Below, one piece after another: positions 17,076 through 24,517 of a stretch of 64,000 nucleotides of DNA. The stretch spans positions 186,001-250,000 of the forward strand of contig JBKHYJ010000061.1 of assembly GCA_046565505.1 (NCBI GenBank), written 5' to 3'. The stretch comes from JBKHYJ01 sp046565505 (lineage in GTDB: Bacteria > Acidobacteriota > Blastocatellia > UBA7656). Every line of letters begins with the position of its first letter. Position 1 is the stretch's first letter. The notes beneath the pieces are model-generated. The model had not been told where the DNA came from and did no database searches. It worked only from the letters and a program-made list of their open reading frames with translations. Made by a program: the position numbers and the translations under genes.

Positions 17076-18560
17076 ATGGACCTTAAAATAGGTTTCGTAT
17101 GTGACCGGGGGCTGAACCCTAAACGCCCGGTCAATCAAGATCGCTACCTGTCGATCCCCGAGCGGGGACTGTTCGCGGTATTCGATGGCGTGGGCGGGCA
17201 GCGCGCGGGCGAGGTCGCCAGCCAGACCGCGGCCGAAACCATAGAGGAGGCACTCGCCCACCAGTCGTCCGGCCCCGCGCCGGAGATGATACGCCGCGCG
17301 ATCAAATTTGCTAACCGCGACATATTCGAGATGGCGGAAAGCGACCCCGCTTATAAAACTATGGCGACGACGGTCGCGCTGATACAGATAGATGGCAAGC
17401 GCGCCACCGTGGCCCATGCGGGCGACAGCCGCATCTACCGGCTCGAAGGCGGCAAGCTCTACCGCGAGACGATCGATCACACCGACCTTGACGATGACGT
17501 GAGGGCGGGCGTCATCACCCCGAAGCAGGCGGCCGAGCACTCGGGCCGCAACGTCATCAATCGCGCCCTCGGGGCCGAGCCTGACGTGGAGGTCGAGATC
17601 AAGACCATCAACGTGCGCGACGGCACGCGCTTCCTGCTCTGTAGCGATGGCATATACCGCCACCTGTCGGATGAAGAGATCGCCTGCGTCCTGGCTCAGG
17701 TCAAAGAGCCGCAAGAGGCGGCCGACGAGTTGAAGCGGATAGTCCACGAGCGAGGCGCGGACGATAACCTGACGGCGGTCGTCGTGCAGGTGGGGCGCGC
17801 GCAACAAACCGCCATGCTCGGGGTTGAGGATGGGACGGGTGATAGAAAAAATATTCAGCCCGTCGGCGTCGGCCGCGCCGACCTCTTGAGCGCCGCCCCG
17901 CAGTCATCCCGCGCGGCCTCTTCCGCCGAGTCAGAGCCGGGCAAGCACGGCCGGCAGGGCGGCGGCCGCATAAAAGTTGATCTCGGCAGCAAGGCGCGCG
18001 AGGCCGGGCCTGACCCGGCGGAAGAGCGGACGCAGAGAGAGCGGGCTCAAAGAATAGACAAACAAAACAACCACGGCCGCGCGGATGGAGATTTCGCGCC
18101 GCCCCGCCGCGGGGTCTCCCCCGCCTGGAAGTGGTCGTCTCTGGCGTTGCTCTTGATGCTCGCGGCGGCGGGCGCATATATAGTGTGGGCGCGGTCAGGA
18201 ACTTCCGGCGGCCCTACGTCTACACCGGCTGGGCAGGAGAACATGATTCATCCGATGCGGGCCGGGCGCGACGCCTTTGAGAGCGGGGATTATCAAACGG
18301 CGGAGGCGCAGTTCGCCTCCTTCGCCGCCCGGGAGCCTCAGAACCCCGAGGCGCATTACTGGCTCGGCCGCGTTCAGCTCGCGAGGCGCAACTTTGTAAA
18401 CGCGGCCCAGAGCTTCGAGCAGGCCATTCGCATACGGCCCACGATGTATGAGGCGTACCTCGACGCGGCCGGGGCGTACGAGGCGGCCGGCGACGAGCAG
18501 AAGGCCAAGCGCATGCTCGCCCTCGCCGGTGAGCAGTTGAGGCTGGCCGCGCCCCAGTAG
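17076..18560 (+). CDS. Membrane-anchored PP2C-type Ser/Thr phosphatase with extracytoplasmic TPR
   Basis: 494 aa. Residues 1-240 are a bacterial PP2C (PPM) domain with metal-binding Asp37-Gly38 (VFDGVGG), HAGDSRIYRL, Asp191-Gly192 (CSDGIY) and Asp230-Asn231 (DDNLTAVVV). It is expected to dephosphorylate Ser/Thr phosphoproteins in the cytoplasm. A low-complexity charged linker (240-350) leads to one transmembrane helix (about 352-371), followed by TPR units (YQTAEAQFASFAAREPQNPEAHYWLGR) outside the membrane. The neighbours in the same direction are a Ser/Thr kinase and an FHA protein, so it is probably the opposing phosphatase of that kinase. AGAGAG just upstream serves as SD. Confidence 0.92.
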   Translation: MDLKIGFVCDRGLNPKRPVNQDRYLSIPERGLFAVFDGVGGQRAGEVASQTAAETIEEALAHQSSGPAPEMIRRAIKFANRDIFEMAESDPAYKTMATTVALIQIDGKRATVAHAGDSRIYRLEGGKLYRETIDHTDLDDDVRAGVITPKQAAEHSGRNVINRALGAEPDVEVEIKTINVRDGTRFLLCSDGIYRHLSDEEIACVLAQVKEPQEAADELKRIVHERGADDNLTAVVVQVGRAQQTAMLGVEDGTGDRKNIQPVGVGRADLLSAAPQSSRAASSAESEPGKHGRQGGGRIKVDLGSKAREAGPDPAEERTQRERAQRIDKQNNHGRADGDFAPPRRGVSPAWKWSSLALLLMLAAAGAYIVWARSGTSGGPTSTPAGQENMIHPMRAGRDAFESGDYQTAEAQFASFAAREPQNPEAHYWLGRVQLARRNFVNAAQSFEQAIRIRPTMYEAYLDAAGAYEAAGDEQKAKRMLALAGEQLRLAAPQ

Positions 18561-18697
18561 CGCGGGCGGGCCGGTTGACCCGAAAAGCCGAGCCGCGCGG
18601 CCGGGCGAGTTGAAGCGGCGAGGGCGCGCGCGAGCCGGGCGCGACACGAGCCGCTCCGGCGGACATTCGGCGAGAGAGTTGCCGGCGCGTGTTCGTA

Positions 18698-18703
18698 TAT
18701 AAT
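18698..18703 (+). promoter_or_regulatory. Candidate -10 element before the Ser/Thr kinase gene
   Basis: A consensus TATAAT 22 nt before the GTG start, followed by AGGGG as SD. No convincing -35 hexamer stands at the right distance, so this is a weak promoter call. If active, the kinase has its own start site with a leader of about 15 nt. Confidence 0.4.
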
Positions 18704-18724
18704 CATTGGTAGGGGCAAATCATA

Positions 18725-20395
18725 GTGCCTGAGTTGAGACTGGAAAACAGCATAGTCGATGATCGCTTCCTGGTGGACCGGTGCCTCGGCCGCGGCAGTT
18801 ACGCCGAGATATTCCTCGCCTCCGATGGGCAGCGCGACGCCCGCCCGGTCATAATCAAAGCGCTCAACATGACGCTGCAAGGCACGCCCGACATTGAGCT
18901 TGAACAGACACTCGTAGAGAACTTTCAAAACGAAGCCATCGCGCTCGACAAGGTGCGCCACCCGAACATAATTCGCAGGCTGGGGCACGGCACGGCCGCG
19001 GACCTCAAAGGCACGCCGTTCCATTACCTGGTGCTCGAATACATGCCCGGCGGCGACCTGCTCGACCTGTGCCGCAAGCGCCCTTTCGGCCTGGATGACG
19101 CGCTGTTTTATTTCCGACAGGTCGCGGAAGCGCTCGCTTACGCGCACAGCCAGGGCGTCATCCACCGCGACATCAAGCCGAACAACCTGTTGCTGTCGGC
19201 CGACAAGAAGACCGTCAAGGTCGCCGATTTCGGCGTCGCCAAGATGGGGGCCAGCGATTCGGACGAGATCACGCGCGTCGGCACGAATGTCTACGCCCCG
19301 CCCGAGCATCACCCTGACAGCGCTGCCGATGATTTTCATGACAAGCTGACCCCGTCGGCTGACATTTATTCGCTGGCAAAGACGATCTATACGGCGATGA
19401 CCGGCCGCGCCCCGCGCCAGTTCTCTCGCCAGCCCATAACGGAGCTACCGGCGGAGCTCGGCGGCGAGGAATGGTCCGGCGAGCTGCTCGCTATTCTCCG
19501 TAAGGCCACGTCGGCGCGGGTCGCCAACCGCTACGACTCGATACAGGAGTTCTGGCAGGACTTCGCGGCGCTGCGGTTGGGGAAGGCCGCGCGGCGGGGC
19601 GCGCTGAAGGAAGGCGACGCAGAAGAGACCGTGGTCCGTTCGCGCCTGAGCGGCACGAGCACGGTAGGGCGCGCCGTGGCCCGGCCTAATTTTCAGGCCA
19701 TCACAATCGCGCGGGAAGGCGCTCGGCCACAGAAAGCGCGAATAATCGTTGACTTGCCGCATGACAAGCCGCACGGCCCGGCCTCGGGCGCCGAGGCCGG
19801 GCCGGCCGGGCCGCAGGCCCCCGGCGCGGGCGCGGCTTCCGTAAACCCCGCGGCCGCCCAGGCTGACCCGCGGGCAGGTTTTACGTCCCGCCTCGCCGAG
19901 CACGCCGAAGCTGCGCGGGCGGAAGTAATCGAGCGGGCAGGTGTGAAGGACAGGCAGGCCGCCGCTTTCCAGACGAAAAAGATGCGCGCGGACGTGATGG
20001 CGGAGCCGACTTTTTTTGATAACCTGCGCGCCTTCATCGTATCGGACTGGCTGCGCAGAATCTTCATCATATTTATGGTGGCGGCGTTGATAGGCCTGGC
20101 CGCTTCCACTTATTATCACTTCGCGGGGCAGCGTTCGCCTCTGCCTTCGTTTGAAGACATGTTTCGGGGCAGGGAGGGGTTGATAGCGAACCCCAACGTG
20201 TCTTACACGAACTTGCGCAGCGACCCCTCGCCCTACTCGAATATAGTGAGCAAGCTGCCGAATGGCACGCGGGTGCGCGTAGTCGATGAGCAAGGCTGGT
20301 GGAAGAAAGTGAGGGTCCTGGAGTGGTCAGGCGCCCAGCCGGACAACTTGCCGGACGATGGGTGGATCGACGGCCACTTCGTCAGGTTCGATTGA
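18725..20395 (+). CDS. Transmembrane Ser/Thr protein kinase with C-terminal SH3-like domain
   Basis: 556 aa, GTG start with AGGGG upstream. A Hanks-type kinase domain fills residues 10-290: glycine loop GRGSYAEIF (22-30), Lys45 (VIIKAL), catalytic HRDIKPNN (Asp149) and DFG (168-170), all intact, so it should be active. A Pro/Ala-rich juxtamembrane linker (about 330-420) precedes one transmembrane helix (FIIFMVAALIGLAASTYY, about 440-460). The extracytoplasmic tail is a bacterial SH3-like domain (VSYTNLRSDPSPYSNIVSKL ... GWWKKVRV), often a cell-wall or peptide sensor. It sits between a PP2C phosphatase and an FHA reader, forming a kinase/phosphatase/reader set. Confidence 0.94.
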   Translation: MPELRLENSIVDDRFLVDRCLGRGSYAEIFLASDGQRDARPVIIKALNMTLQGTPDIELEQTLVENFQNEAIALDKVRHPNIIRRLGHGTAADLKGTPFHYLVLEYMPGGDLLDLCRKRPFGLDDALFYFRQVAEALAYAHSQGVIHRDIKPNNLLLSADKKTVKVADFGVAKMGASDSDEITRVGTNVYAPPEHHPDSAADDFHDKLTPSADIYSLAKTIYTAMTGRAPRQFSRQPITELPAELGGEEWSGELLAILRKATSARVANRYDSIQEFWQDFAALRLGKAARRGALKEGDAEETVVRSRLSGTSTVGRAVARPNFQAITIAREGARPQKARIIVDLPHDKPHGPASGAEAGPAGPQAPGAGAASVNPAAAQADPRAGFTSRLAEHAEAARAEVIERAGVKDRQAAAFQTKKMRADVMAEPTFFDNLRAFIVSDWLRRIFIIFMVAALIGLAASTYYHFAGQRSPLPSFEDMFRGREGLIANPNVSYTNLRSDPSPYSNIVSKLPNGTRVRVVDEQGWWKKVRVLEWSGAQPDNLPDDGWIDGHFVRFD

Positions 20396-20530
20396 GAAAA
20401 TGATAATCGATTTTAGATTTTGGGCTAGGGGATTGACAGGGCGAGGCAGCGCGCCCGTGCCGCTTTAATTGAAAGTACTGAAGTCTATAAATCCCCCGCC
20501 GACCCGAAATCCGAAATGCCGGAGGGAACG

Positions 20531-21385
20531 ATGGGCTTGCAGAATTGGTTCGAGAGCCTCAGGAAGTGGATAGACGGCGAAGAAGACCTAGACGAGCAGG
20601 GCGAGCCTGTCGCGCGGTCTAAGTGGGACGACTTCTTAGTGGCGGTGGCGCGGGAGATAGAGCAGTCCATGCAGCGCGAGATGTTCACGCCGCCCGGCGG
20701 GCCGACCTACGTGCCGCGCGAGTACATAGTTTTCTTGAACCCTGAAGACGACGCGGAGTGGCAGGGCGAGAAGCGCGAAGGGCTGGAGCGCGGCCTTTAT
20801 CACGTGCTCTCGGAGCGCGCCAAGGACCTGGCCGGCGACAACGCGTTTCAGACCAAGACGCTGACGGTCGAGCTTCGCGTAGACCCCGCGCTGGAGCAGG
20901 GCCGCTTCCGCGTGCAGCACATATGGGACACAGAGGCCCAGAAGACTATGGTTAAGCCGCGCAAGGCCAAGACGCCATCCGGGCCGATAGCCGGCATGGC
21001 TACTATAGCCGAAGACCGCGAGGACGAGGCCACGATCGTACGGGCGCGCAAGCCCGTCGAGCCGCTCTACTCTGTATTGGTGCGGCGCAACGTGCCGGGG
21101 GGCGACACCGCCCCGCCCGACGTGCGCCCCTTCTTCAAAGACGAAATCACGATCGGCAGGGGCGCAAGGCAGGTGGCCGTTGACCTGCGCCTCGAAGGCG
21201 ACCTCGAAGTCAGCCGCCACCATGCCACGCTTACCCGGAACGCGGATGGCGACTTCGCGATCACCTGCAAGGGCGCCAACCCTATCACGGTCAATGACGA
21301 GCGCGAAATATCGGCGGGCGAAAACGCCAGCCTCAAGCCGGGCGATAAGGTCACCATCTGTAGCTACGAGCTTATGATTCAGTAA
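20531..21385 (+). CDS. FHA-domain protein, FhaA-like (DUF3662 + FHA)
   Basis: 284 aa from the ATG at 20531, with GGAGG 5-6 nt before it; an earlier in-frame ATG at 20516 lacks an SD. The N-terminal about 115 residues match the FhaA N-terminal domain style (WDDFLVAVAREIEQSMQREM ... PREYIVFLNPEDD). The C-terminal 90 residues are an FHA phosphothreonine-binding fold (ITIGRGARQ, EVSRHHATL, GANPITVNDE). A linker contains RARKP and RED-rich stretches with Thr residues that could be kinase targets. FHA readers bind phosphothreonine on partners of the neighbouring kinase. Probably cytoplasmic. No membrane segment is seen. Confidence 0.9.
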   Translation: MGLQNWFESLRKWIDGEEDLDEQGEPVARSKWDDFLVAVAREIEQSMQREMFTPPGGPTYVPREYIVFLNPEDDAEWQGEKREGLERGLYHVLSERAKDLAGDNAFQTKTLTVELRVDPALEQGRFRVQHIWDTEAQKTMVKPRKAKTPSGPIAGMATIAEDREDEATIVRARKPVEPLYSVLVRRNVPGGDTAPPDVRPFFKDEITIGRGARQVAVDLRLEGDLEVSRHHATLTRNADGDFAITCKGANPITVNDEREISAGENASLKPGDKVTICSYELMIQ

Positions 21386-21660
21386 TGATAATTCGTTTCG
21401 CCGTGGCTTCACTGATTGACGGTCGTTAAAATGTAAGGTCCGAAAAGCGCCGCGTGTGACAGCCGTCGCGCGGCGCAAGCTCATAACGCGCGGAATCGCC
21501 CCCGGCCCCCTCGCCGCGGCCGTCCCTCCCCGATTTAATGTGATTATATTGCGATGCCTCCCGGCCGGTGGCGCGCCATCCGAGGCATGTTAGAATAGGC
21601 TCATCCTCCCGGACAGTTTATCAATACGTATCATATGACGAGCCAGGTATGAGGTGATTG

Positions 21661-21858
21661 ATGATAGACTCCCGTAATTTATCCGAAGAGATTGCGAGGC
21701 TGGATAAGATGATCGAATCTTTTGAAGTGCAGTTGAACGAGATTCGTCAGCAGCGAGAGTTCAAGGCGGCCTTGCTGCGTCAAGTCAGCGGCCAGGCGTC
21801 CGGCCACATCGCAGCGGACGACTCAGCCCAGCAAAGCTCTGATGTAATCTCTGAATAG
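21661..21858 (+). CDS. Small coiled-coil protein of unknown function
   Basis: 65 aa. The ATG at 21661 has a strong GAGGTG 4 nt upstream, which supports translation. The first 45 residues are a heptad-rich helix (SEEIARLDKMIESFEVQLNEI) and the tail is polar. It follows the FHA gene by about 275 nt, so it may belong to the same signalling cluster or stand alone. Its last 36 nt overlap the 3' end of the receiver gene on the other strand. No known family recognised. Confidence 0.6.
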   Translation: MIDSRNLSEEIARLDKMIESFEVQLNEIRQQREFKAALLRQVSGQASGHIAADDSAQQSSDVISE

Positions 21859-22185
21859 GTCGTACTCGACGGGCTTGATCAGGGCTTCATTCGCCCCGGC
21901 CCGCCGGGCCCGCTCCGCGCCATCGCTGCCGTAAGCGGTCACGGCAATTATCGGCGTCCTCTTGAATTCGGGACTCTCTCTCAGGAGCCTTATCATGTCT
22001 GTGCCGCTGAGCAAGGGCATGTTGATGTCCGTGACGATGAGGTCGGGGAGTTCTGATTTTGCCGCGTCGATACCTTCTTGGCCATTCGCTGCCGTCACAA
22101 CCTCGTAGCCTTCCATTTGTAACAGGGCGGACATTAACTCAAGTGTGTCGGCGTTGTCTTCGACTACGAGTATTTTCTTCAGCAT
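21823..22185 (-). CDS. Single-domain response regulator (CheY-like receiver)
   Basis: 120 aa from the ATG at 22185 (MLKKILVVEDNADT); the longer frame to 22242 adds unrelated residues. The acidic pair Glu9-Asp10, phospho-acceptor Asp53 (LIVTDINMPLLSG), the switch threonine (IIAVTAY) and the conserved Lys (ALIKPVEY) are all present, so it should be phosphorylatable. There is no output domain and no adjacent histidine kinase; it is an orphan receiver that may act by protein contact. The 3' end overlaps the small coiled-coil gene by 36 nt in a convergent arrangement. Confidence 0.92.
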   Translation of the reverse strand: MLKKILVVEDNADTLELMSALLQMEGYEVVTAANGQEGIDAAKSELPDLIVTDINMPLLSGTDMIRLLRESPEFKRTPIIAVTAYGSDGAERARRAGANEALIKPVEYDLFRDYIRALLG

Positions 22186-22359
22186 CAGGTCCGTTAGATC
22201 TATTCCGCTATTCGGGCTGCTAATACTTACTATGCACGACAACCGCTATGAAAAGCAAAGCCCCGAAGCGCGACCGGCGCGCTGGTCGGGGTAGAGTCTC
22301 GGCCGGCGCGGCGGCGGAAATCAATCCGGCCACGCGGGCATGAGCGCCGCGCCCTTAAT

Positions 22360-23817
22360 TCAAACTGCGGGCGGGCGGCGCCTGTGCCAGCCGGTCGCCT
22401 GCTGATACGCGGCGGCGATTGCGACCAGTTTTGCCTCGCTCCAGACGCGGCCGGTGAATTGGATGCCGGTCGGGAGGCCGTTCTGCCCGAAGCCATTCGG
22501 GACAGAGATGGCCGGTTGGCCGGCGGCGTTGCCCGCGGGAATGACCGCCGGGGGCGGGGCCGGCGGGGCGCCGGCCGAGGCGGGCGGCCGCGCGCTCAGT
22601 TCGGGGTAAGCCTTGTCGAAGTCAACCCCTATCGGGTAGGAGACCGTCGCGCGTGATGGCGCGATTAGCGCGTCGTAGTCCGCGTACAGATCGTCCAGGG
22701 CGCGCTTGATTCTTTCGCGTACTCTCATGGCCTGAAGGTAATCTACGGCCAGCACCATCGAGGACGCGTAGCCGCCCCACCTGTCGTTCGCCGCGCGCAG
22801 CTTCGCGGCGTCGCCGTTGTCTACCAGGTGGCGGAAGGCGCTAGCGCCTTCCGCGGCGACGATCAAGCCGACCACCTGCCCGAAGGGCAGATCGGGAAAC
22901 GCGACCGACTCATCCACGTCGCAAAACTGACGCAGCACCTTTACGGATTCGTCGAAATTCTTCTTCACTTCAGGTTGCACGTTGCCCGCAGAGCCTTTGA
23001 TGATGCCCAGGCGAAATCGCCGGCCGCGCCCGCCGCCCGCAGGCTCTGGGTATGCGAATGGCTTCGCCGCGCTCGTAGGGTCGAGCGGGTCGCGGCCCGC
23101 GATTGCGGCGAGCACCAGCCCGCAGTCGTCCGCCGTCCGGCACATCGGCCCCAGCTTATCGAGCGTCCAGGAGAGCGCCATCGCGCCGTGACGGCTTACG
23201 CGGCCATAGGTCGGTCGCAGCCCGGAGATCCCGCAGAAGGCCGAAGGCGTTATGATCGAGCCCGACGTTTCAGACCCGATGGAGAAGGCCACCAGCCCCG
23301 CGGCCGTCGCCGCGCCCGGGCCCGACGACGAGCCGCCCGACCAGAATCCTGTATTCCACGGTGTGCGGCCCGGCCCTGTGAAAGACGCGTCTGCGTTGTT
23401 GTACCCGAAGCCGCCCGCAAGCTCTACCATCGCCAGCTTCGCTACGAGTACTGCGCCCGCCTTCCGCAGCTTCCCGACGACGGTCGCGTCGTAATCGAAC
23501 ACCTGGTTTTTCAATGGCTCGGCCCCCCAGGTGGTCGGGACGCCCCGGGTCGCTACGAGATCCTTCGCGCCATAAGGTATTCCGTGCAGCGGCCCGCGGT
23601 AACGCCCCTGGTTAATCTCGCGCTCGGCCTGGCGGGCCTCTTTCATCGCGAGGTCGCGCGTGACGGTCACGACGGCGCCGTACTTCGCCCCCGCCCTTTC
23701 GAGCCTGTCGAGGTAGCCTTCGGCGAGCGCGACGGGAGAAATTTGCCGCGCGCGGATCATAGTCGATAGCTCGCGCACGGACGAATATAGAATCTCTTCT
23801 GTTATCTCTTTTCGCAT
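22360..23817 (-). CDS. Amidase signature-family hydrolase
   Basis: 485 aa. The Ser-cisSer-Lys triad is visible: Lys85 (PYGAKDL), Ser163 (GGSSSG) and Ser187 (SETSGSI). It hydrolyses a carboxamide bond, but the substrate cannot be inferred: GatA, aryl-amide and peptide amidases share this fold. No gatB or gatC is nearby, and the C-terminal half is not typical GatA, so the Glu-tRNA amidotransferase role is unlikely. It has no signal peptide. It is preceded 74 nt upstream by a small Tat-signal protein and may form a two-gene unit with it. Confidence 0.9.
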   Translation of the reverse strand: MRKEITEEILYSSVRELSTMIRARQISPVALAEGYLDRLERAGAKYGAVVTVTRDLAMKEARQAEREINQGRYRGPLHGIPYGAKDLVATRGVPTTWGAEPLKNQVFDYDATVVGKLRKAGAVLVAKLAMVELAGGFGYNNADASFTGPGRTPWNTGFWSGGSSSGPGAATAAGLVAFSIGSETSGSIITPSAFCGISGLRPTYGRVSRHGAMALSWTLDKLGPMCRTADDCGLVLAAIAGRDPLDPTSAAKPFAYPEPAGGGRGRRFRLGIIKGSAGNVQPEVKKNFDESVKVLRQFCDVDESVAFPDLPFGQVVGLIVAAEGASAFRHLVDNGDAAKLRAANDRWGGYASSMVLAVDYLQAMRVRERIKRALDDLYADYDALIAPSRATVSYPIGVDFDKAYPELSARPPASAGAPPAPPPAVIPAGNAAGQPAISVPNGFGQNGLPTGIQFTGRVWSEAKLVAIAAAYQQATGWHRRRPPAV

Positions 23818-23891
23818 GGCTTTTTTTCGGCGATGGCGGACAATCGGCGATGTGTTGTTAACGCTCAGCCACCGCGGCGGCCGATTTCCTT

Positions 23892-24317
23892 TTAACGCCG
23901 CCTCTGCTTTTCCCGCCCCGGCTCGCCGTCCGGGCGGACTTCGCCTCCGGCGGCCGGCCGCGTTACGTCGGCGCTGAAGGCAAAGGCAGGCTCATCGCTA
24001 TTTCGCAGGTCGATTTGTTTCAACCTGTCGGCGTTGCGCAGCGTGCGGTCTATGCTCCGCTTGATCTGCTCTAAATCATCCTTCTTGAGAAAAGGGTAAC
24101 GCTGCCGCGCCGCCTCCGTCAGAGCTTCGGCCGCGGGTGCAGGCTCTTGCGCGGCGGCAGGGGCCTCGGGCGGCCTGGGCCTTGCGGGCGTCGTCTCCTG
24201 GGCGGCGACAGGGGCCGCGCGCGACACGAGAGGAGTCGCGGCCATCACGGCCAGCGTCTTTGCGAACTTACGCCGCGAGCCGATTAGCTTCTCGCCTTTA
24301 TCCTTGAGCTTGTTCAC
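23892..24317 (-). CDS. Small Tat-exported protein of unknown function
   Basis: 141 aa. The N-terminus carries a twin-arginine-type signal (GSRRKFAKTLAVMAATPLVS), followed by a Pro/Ala/Glu-rich low-complexity stretch and a short helical region (FLKKDDLEQIKRSIDRTLRNADRLKQ). The end is Arg-rich. No enzymatic motif. It lies directly upstream of the amidase in the same direction. Twin-arginine export usually signals folded or cofactor-bearing cargo, but this protein looks too small for that alone and may escort a partner. Confidence 0.68.
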   Translation of the reverse strand: MNKLKDKGEKLIGSRRKFAKTLAVMAATPLVSRAAPVAAQETTPARPRPPEAPAAAQEPAPAAEALTEAARQRYPFLKKDDLEQIKRSIDRTLRNADRLKQIDLRNSDEPAFAFSADVTRPAAGGEVRPDGEPGREKQRRR

Positions 24318-24517
24318 TCGCCCTCCGATCTTTGCTCACCTAACGAACGGCCTGTGATGATTGAAGCATGAAACAAGGTTGGCCGCGAAATTATTGAATC
24401 GCGCAGGCGGTTTGTCAATTGAGAAAGAGTCATCAGGGGCGATGGGCAGCAGAATAGGTAGGCGCCAAAGAATACGCCGGGGCCTGCGCCTTCATGGGGC
24501 GCCGTGGCAGGTGGTTA

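Noticed and set aside
18374..19339. 321-codon minus-strand open frame across the PP2C/kinase junction
   Set aside because: Antisense to two strongly supported genes; no SD and no recognisable domain.
17076..21385. Type VI secretion control genes (PpkA/PppA/Fha)
   Set aside because: Kinase, phosphatase and FHA together recall T6SS control, but no T6SS structural gene is in the window and the FHA protein is of the FhaA/DUF3662 type.
22828..23769. 313-codon plus-strand open frame opposite the amidase
   Set aside because: Antisense to an intact amidase with a full catalytic triad; Arg-rich translation without domain features.
22360..23817. GatA subunit of Glu-tRNA(Gln) amidotransferase
   Set aside because: Amidase triad fits, but gatB and gatC are absent nearby and the C-terminal half diverges from GatA.
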